Shown here: positions 58,113 through 64,000 of the stretch, piece after piece | Position numbering within the stretch: position 1 is the first letter of the stretch | Layout: each line of letters begins with the position of its first letter | NCBI GenBank assembly: GCA_027922465.2 | Contig: BQMF02000628.1 | Coordinates: 140,264 to 204,263 of the forward strand | Reading direction: 5' to 3' | Source of the DNA: Turritopsis dohrnii | Taxonomy: Eukaryota; Cnidaria; Hydrozoa; Anthoathecata; Oceaniidae | Length of the DNA stretch: 64,000 bases | The notes under the pieces: model-generated | The model's database searches: none | The model's input: the letters and a program-made list of their open reading frames with translations, nothing else | Told to the model about the DNA's origin: nothing | Position numbers and translations under genes: made by a program

Positions 58113-60092
58113 TAGAATTTTTAAAAAAAAAAAAAAAAAAATTTCATGGTACGGAAAAAAAGACTCACGTTCATTTGTGTGCGGCAAGTTATTATGCGCA
58201 TGTGCGAACATTTTCTCTGAAAAAGCCGTTAAAGATGGAGGAGTAGTGGACTGGAAGAGAGATTGCTTTTATTTGTTTTTTTCTGGATGATTATGTAATA
58301 AAAAGCATATTTATTTAATACGGTTAGAGACCGCTGACCGAATGTCATTGCAGACACAAGTCATTACTTTCACTTTTAAAATTATTTTTTTAAATTCTAC
58401 TCACGTGGGGAAGAGTACAGGATCAGCAAAGCGAGCACAGTACAAACTGAATTTCCCAGAGGGTATACTGACTAATTGCTGAAATATATCACAAAAAAAA
58501 ATTTTCAGAGGGTTTGTTGAATATGTATTGGTAGTATTAAGGTATATGAAGTAGATGGTGCATAATTTGATATGGTGTCTGTTTTTTATGGGTATTTGTT
58601 TTGGTTCAAAGATGGCTCTCAGATCAAGCACCAAAAACCTTCATTCAGGAACACTTTACTTCAAGAAAGACTGTGAATGTGAAATTGTTTTAACTACTAA
58701 TAAGCTATATACAAAAATGAATGTATTTTGAACCTTTGCAATTCCTTTTTTGTCTGCTGTGGTGTCATTAACTGGGAGAAACCCAGTTCTTGAATCCAGC
58801 AGATGTAATACGAGTTTTTAAAATTTCCTGATCATTTGAGTAGCACTGACGTTTCACTTGTTTCATGGTATCTGTTTTTAAGCAGTCCCATCTCGATTAG
58901 TAAATTGAAAGCTTTCGAATAATTTAATTTCTAAAGTGGTAAATCGAGTAATGAAAACAGATTTATTCTGAACAAGGAAGCCAGTCGACTGGGAGCGAAA
59001 TATTTGTAATGTTTGAAGACACGATGCACGAGGGAGGTTTTGTAAGTGCACACTATAACATTTTTGCAGACTGGTGTTATTAGAATAACGGTAGAGTCAC
59101 TAGACTAAGTGACTAAGTGACTCGATGACACGTTGAACATTGTAGTTTATTTCATGACTGTTCTAGTCTTCACTAGAGACGTTTTTCGTAATATAACTAA
59201 TTGTTCCCTAGAATATTCGCTCCCAAGTACTTATTTATTTATTTATTTATTTTGAATTTGGCCACTTTTTAATTACAAGAAATGAAAGAAAATCATAGGG
59301 TGTAATTCCATTGTAATACACACAGGTGGAAAATTAAATCGTATTTCTCACCTGTTGTTTAAAGTCATAAATAACGAAAATAGCGTAGAAACGAAAAGAA
59401 GAACTAAACGAAAAGACAAAAGTAAAAGCGGCATGAAAGGTAAACAACGTTTACGTTTTTTATAAGAAAACTTGATTTTCGCTCTGAGCCTGGTGTTCCT
59501 TATTATTTTTTAAGAGAGTATCAGCCTTAAAGTTCCTTAATAAAATTCCTTATGTTTTTTTCTGCTAAAATTCTATTTTTCCCACTTTTGTCTGCATGTA
59601 TCATTTTGATATTCTGTACATCTGGTGGTACTGTATTGAAACACCCTTGAGCTCCTCTCCTCCGGGTGTTAGAGAAAATTCTCTCCTGGAATTCTCACAC
59701 AACGTGGTGTCTCTAGATGCGAATACAAGGGAAAAAATATTAGACGATGTTGTTATTTCAACTATGATTTTTCATTATGATTTGAAATAACTTCCTTATG
59801 TAGACCGTGCGTCCAAAGTCCAAAGCAACAGAAACACACAAAAATGCAAATAAGTTTGTGTGGGAAAATAACCACCCATGTACTCATAAGAACCACTTGT
59901 TTCTTTTACGAGACATCATGAAATGAGAAAAAACGTCATGGCCAAAGGATGGCCAAACATATTTTTGAATATTCTCAAGTTTGGGCTCCTAAGACTCAAT
60001 AAACAAACTACCAACCTTGCACCTAGGTACTTTTCATAACTTGGCAAGTATTTGTTTTGTTATTTTTACAATCCACATAGTTAAACGCAAAA
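57218..60092. other. Intergenic, no gene supported
   Basis: Open frames such as 57535-57789 and 58401-58634 show no domain or splice context I trust. Contains a TTTA microsatellite at about 59230-59252 and an AACCCTGGGTTCGAGGATG motif near 57880. Confidence 0.45.
58075..58141. repeat. Two long poly(A) runs (about 35 and 19)
   Basis: An uninterrupted A35 and A19 separated by about 13 bases. Could be the tail of a retroposed sequence, but I find no matching body or target duplication. Run lengths are error-prone in sequencing. Confidence 0.9.
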
Positions 60093-61301
60093 ATGACGTC
60101 AGTGAAAGTTGGAAAGCTTAAAGCTAAAACAGAAGAGTACGCGCAAAGCATTACTATCCATGGTTTTACACGAATATTAACCGCGGGGAAATACGAATCC
60201 AGCGTTTGGTTGTTATTGTTGTTAGGTAGCACCTGTCTGATCTCTTACGTCATACACAATCGAGTGATGAACTATCAAGCTAAAGGAGTATATATGGACG
60301 TGTTGAAGGAAACAGTACAACGACATTATTTCCCAGCAATAACATTTGTCGAAATCGCGTCAACAAATTCCGCTATTGTGAAGGACACCGTATGTATACC
60401 ACTTGATGACCCAGCAACATTAGTCAGGCCCTGCTTTTTCTTAAAAATAATTTTTCCGATATATACAAATGCAATCAGCGCAGTTAAAAATTGGCATAGT
60501 TATTTTATGTCGGTATCGTGCTTTGTTGGTTACAAATGCAAATCCTTAGCGCTGAGCCTCTTATCTCAGGATGGTAATTGCGTCACATGGAACAAAGACG
60601 ACAAGTCGTATATTGATGACGGTTACAACGAACTACAAATTACACCAAACGTTTCAAGATTAGAGCGTGGAAATTTAGAAATAATCATACACGATCCATA
60701 CACGTTCGGCCAAGTACAAGAGAACACTATGCTGATATCTGGAGGATACACTATGAATTAATGCTCGATAAAACAGTAATCAAACGGAAAAAATATCCTT
60801 TCAAATCGAACTGTACCGACCAGAAACATCCCGATGTTTTTCCTGGTAACTACACTCGTTGGGGATGTTTGACATCGATGAAGTGTATACAGGGCCTAAA
60901 GAAATGCGGTGATACCTTTGATATTTGTAAGCCTTTCATGGATGTGTACAAAGAGTATTTTAATAAAACCCTGCCTGAAAGAACTGTCAGAGATTGCCTG
61001 AGAACAGAATGGGAGAAGTTATACTTTGAGGACTGTCCGCCCCCTTGCACAGAGACACAATATGAGGTTTCAGCTTCTATAGTTCGTAACATCGGCGCCT
61101 CCACAAAAAATGGAATAACGTTACGAAAGATACCAACAACCCCACTCCTATTACATAGTGGAAGAAAAGGAGGTGTATAGCCTTATAAACTTGCTGTGTG
61201 AATCAGGAGGTTTTTTAGGGTTACTTATGGGTGCTTCGGTACTCTCCATCGTAGAGTTGGTTATACTTCTGGTGCTGAAAATCTTCAGTAGAAAAAGATG
61301 A
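60093..61301 (+). pseudogene. DEG/ENaC (ASIC/HyNaC-like) sodium-channel subunit, intronless, two frame breaks
   Basis: Three overlapping frames give one degenerin/ENaC subunit of about 402 residues, shorter than the usual 450-550. Frame 1 (60093-60758) has the N-terminal gating His-Gly (HGFTRI, residues 23-24), first membrane segment (about 38-57), FPAITF, and GNCVTW before the extracellular Cys-rich core. At about 60759 the frame slips by one base; frame 2 (to about 61135) has KYPFKSNC, GCLTSMKC, and the family signature CPPPCTETQYEVS. A second slip near 61138-61147 leads to frame 3 with EEKEVYSL and the second membrane segment with the GAS/SxxS selectivity-filter motif (GASVLS, 61230-61247), stopping at 61301. 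These channels are trimeric, amiloride-sensitive Na+ channels gated by acid or neuropeptides. Either a recently broken gene copy or an intact gene with two base errors; each slip is a single base, too small for an intron. Confidence 0.85.
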
Positions 61302-61386
61302 GAATATACCACAAAGGAAGAACCAAACAAAAAAAAAACCAAAAAAAGAACGGTGTGTATAGTTAATCAGAATTCCGTTTCAACGT

Positions 61387-61499
61387 CCCAATGACAAAAT
61401 TGTTGAAAAATCACTGCAAAGGAGAACTTTTCTATAGATAAAAATATTTCAATGAAAGTGCTCTTTGTTGCAGTGACTTTTGACGATTTTGCCTAAATG
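61387..61499. repeat. Family A inverted-repeat element, reverse orientation
   Basis: CCCAATGACAAAATTGTTGA start, CACTGCAAAGGAGAACTTTT, AAAGTGCTCTTTGTTGCAGT, ending GACGATTTTGCC. About 85 bp after the channel stop codon. Confidence 0.82.
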
Positions 61500-61921
61500 A
61501 GGTTAAATGTTTAATTGCACGTCTTAGCTATCTGTTGTAAATATGTCAAATTTCCTCGACTACCCCTGAATAATTCCTGAGTTGTGTGTAACAGTTTTTG
61601 GTAATTTATTTAAAAGAGTTCTTTCCCAGTCCCTTTCTCAAGATTGAATAATCGACGTAAAGTAAGAATACTTCAAACTTACTTTTTCACGAAAATATAT
61701 AAATCCCTGTATAAACTAGCATGTAGCTTTAAATAAAAATGCCCCTTGATAAACCGCTACTTTTCCCAGGGTTATCATCATATAGAAATTTTATCTTTTC
61801 TGGCAGTTCATCATGATATTTAAGTAAGCTTGTCAACTTTAAAGAGGGCTTTGTCTCGACTTGACTTAAATATTACCATAGACAAGTTTTTGTCATTACT
61901 AACAATAAGGCCTTTACTTTT

Positions 61922-62030
61922 GGGATTGTTCACAAATGACGTCAACTGTTAGGGGGGGAGGGGGGTTATGCTGAAGTTGAAAAAGTCAAAAATCTTGAAA
62001 AAATGGTTGACGTCATTTGTGAACAATCCC
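61922..62030. mobile_element. Palindromic element, 109 bp, perfect 25 bp arms
   Basis: GGGATTGTTCACAAATGACG then TCAAC at 61922-61946 pairs without mismatch with 62006-62030. Each arm contains TGACGTCA, the CRE/ATF site, which is itself palindromic. Confidence 0.9.
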
Positions 62031-62587
62031 TTTCGATGAAGAATTCAGGACAGGAGAACCTCTCCATAAGGGTTCATTTCAGGTTAGAAGGTGGGGGCAT
62101 GATATGTTCCTTTATAGAGAGGGGAAAAATATAGAATATTATACCCTCCCCCATCGAGCAAGTGTGTATGGATATTCATTTAAAGACAAGAACAATTTAC
62201 GAAGATGATAGTCTTAGAGTCAAAGATAATTTGAATATATAGTATATTAAGTATGTAGTATATATATTAAGTTATAAAAAGAATATTGCGATTTGCATTT
62301 TATAAACATTCGGTAGTAAAGTTATAGACAATTTGGATGAGGGGGACGAGAGAGTCGACGAGAGCCAGCTAGAGAGACTAGTCACGTTTATTGGTAAGAG
62401 TTGTATGTAAACACACGTTTTGTTAGAAGAAACTGATTCTGTTGTATACAGTATATATGAGTATTGCATGCCCGGAGTCGTGGCGAGTAGCTGCTTCAGG
62501 TAGGATTTCACCATCATGTGGCTTGCCACCATGAAATGAGTTATAAAACCCAGACCAGATGCACTATATTTACATGTGCGCATTAAA

Positions 62588-62672
62588 AATACATTTTGTG
62601 CGTAATAATTTTTGTATGCGCGTAATAATATTTGTGCGCGCGTAATAACTTTTGTGCGCGCATAAAATTTTT
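62588..62672. repeat. GCGCGTAATAATTTTTGT tandem repeat
   Basis: Four to five imperfect units of about 20-22 bp (TGCGCGTAATAAT..TTTTGT). Confidence 0.8.
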
Positions 62673-62726
62673 TCTTTTTTCTACGTGCGCAACCGAAAAA
62701 AAAGTTTTCAGGGCCATCGTACATTT

Positions 62727-63225
62727 CAAATATAAATCGCGAGATCAAAGTGTCTGTATGCAGTAAAGAAAGCGCGTGCCGAAGATCATATATTTTTAAG
62801 TGAAAGTATTTAAGTTTCACAATACAACGAATTGTTGAATGAGTAGTGTAATCTTGTGGCATAGTGTTGCGGTGGCTACACTAATTTGGAATATGCAAAC
62901 CAAATAGATCTACTTACACAGCTGAAAATCTGCATAAAACTTTTTGTTACTTTTTGCTATCACTTAGGCATTAGTCACACTCATGCTAATCTATATATTA
63001 ATACCCGATTCTCTGTCTGTCTGTTTGTTTGTTTGTCTGTCACGCAAAATGGTAGATTGAGTTGTGAGAGTATACTTTTTAAAAAGTGCAAATAAGGCTA
63101 AGTAATATCAGAAAGTATTGCTACAAACAGAAGAAATGTGTGAACTGCAACCATGGATACGTATATTTTATAAGCAAAATAAGATTAAGATTTGTTAAAA
63201 AAATTCTGTAAAAACCAAAAGAGAA
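62727..63225. repeat. Dispersed repeat D, copy 2, with internal insertion
   Basis: Matches 27992-28400 along its length, but about 90 bp (roughly 62988-63075) absent from copy 1 interrupts it: TATATTAATACCCGATTCTC followed by a GTCTGTCTGTTTG microsatellite. The 62977-63095 open frame spans this insertion and is not a gene. Confidence 0.87.
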
Positions 63226-64000
63226 AAAAAAAACTTTTTCGAAAAAAAAATTAAAGCGAAAAATCCACTAGAAATCATTTCAAGCGTTTCAAGCTTTGAT
63301 TCAAAATAAAAACTAGTCAAGCTTTATAGCTAAAAACATCATAATAAAATGCATGGTTGGCACAATTTCAGATTTCAAGCTGTGCTTCAAAATCCTTGTC
63401 ATTCCCTTCACTAAAAAACACAAAAGTAATATGAAAAATGTCTAAGCAATTTAAGTATACTACCTTCCTAAATAACATAGTATATAATAATAAATAAGAA
63501 AAAAACCCGAAAAAACATTCTTTCTCCCACCTACGGTACCATGCTTTGAAACGGAAAAAAAAAGCAAAATCAGCTAATAATTGTATACCACCGTGTAACA
63601 GCAACACGAAAAGTTGGAAGATGATGATGAACAAAATCGAAAACTGACTTTCGCCTATCTCGTGAAACTACTATGCCTATGGCAAAAACAAATAGAAAGT
63701 AGATGTTAATGACATATTCACAAAGTCTCACTGATAGTAACACAGAATCAAAGTTCCATGTTATCCTCATATGAAATCTTTTTGTTGGTACAACTTTTGT
63801 TGTTGTTGTTCTTCTTCTTCTTGTTTTTGGCGATCATGAACAATAGATACGAGGAGATGTTTACTCAAGAGGTGAGACTTAATTGACACGAACGCGACAC
63901 GAACACGACACGATCTGTTCACTTTTGAAAAGCCGTAACGATTTCACGGGTCTTGTCAATTCTGTATCAAAAAGTCTTCGATGACTAATAAGAATTTAGC
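63226..64000. other. Right edge, no gene seen
   Basis: Poly(A)-rich patches (63225-63255), a TTGTTG/TTCTTC microsatellite at about 63799-63825, and no exon-like frame. Confidence 0.45.

Noticed and set aside
57965..58246. Lys-rich 93-codon frame
   Set aside because: Created by the two poly(A) runs.
1..64000. CRISPR array, operons or other prokaryotic features
   Set aside because: No regularly spaced direct repeats with unique spacers; the tandem repeats found have no spacers, and the genes have introns.

Overview
This is AT-rich nuclear DNA from an animal. The genes are split by spliceosomal introns whose GT/AG sites and reading phases fit together, and the space between them is packed with transposon debris. 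The mix (DEG/ENaC channel, BEL retrotransposon, Ty3/gypsy relic, very many short terminal-inverted-repeat elements) suits a marine invertebrate, possibly a cnidarian. That placement is an inference from composition and gene content, not a proof.

Layout, left to right. 1-1240 (minus): the first three exons of a UBAC1-like ubiquitin-ligase cofactor, running off the left edge. About 6200-6756: the decayed tail of a gypsy polyprotein. 7498-13835 (plus): a single-pass receptor with leucine-rich repeats, two thrombospondin type-1 domains and a cytoplasmic tail carrying four YxxP tyrosine motifs. 18437-31385 (plus): a complete four-exon SLC16/MCT-type transporter of 444 codons. Its 8.9 kb second intron holds a nearly intact BEL retrotransposon (21003-27387) that landed inside an older 240 bp inverted-repeat element. 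31386-41844: a gene-poor stretch of dispersed repeats. 41845-50262 (plus): five exons of a giant coiled-coil protein (at least 2,097 residues) that I do not recognise; its 5' end was not found. 52152-52583 (minus): an intronless cytidine deaminase. 52877-57212: two adjacent non-coding inverted-repeat transposons, the second a three-level nest. 60093-61301 (plus): an intronless DEG/ENaC sodium-channel gene with two frame breaks. 61302-64000: more repeats.

The genes do not form an operon or an evident pathway. They are unrelated housekeeping and surface-protein genes separated by repeats. The most informative parts are the receptor architecture, the unknown coiled-coil protein with its repeated basic-Ser motif, and the layered transposon insertions, which can be ordered in time. 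One short inverted-repeat family occurs at 16 places and its conserved sequence is listed entry by entry. All splice models come from reading phase and splice-site sequence alone; no transcript evidence was available.
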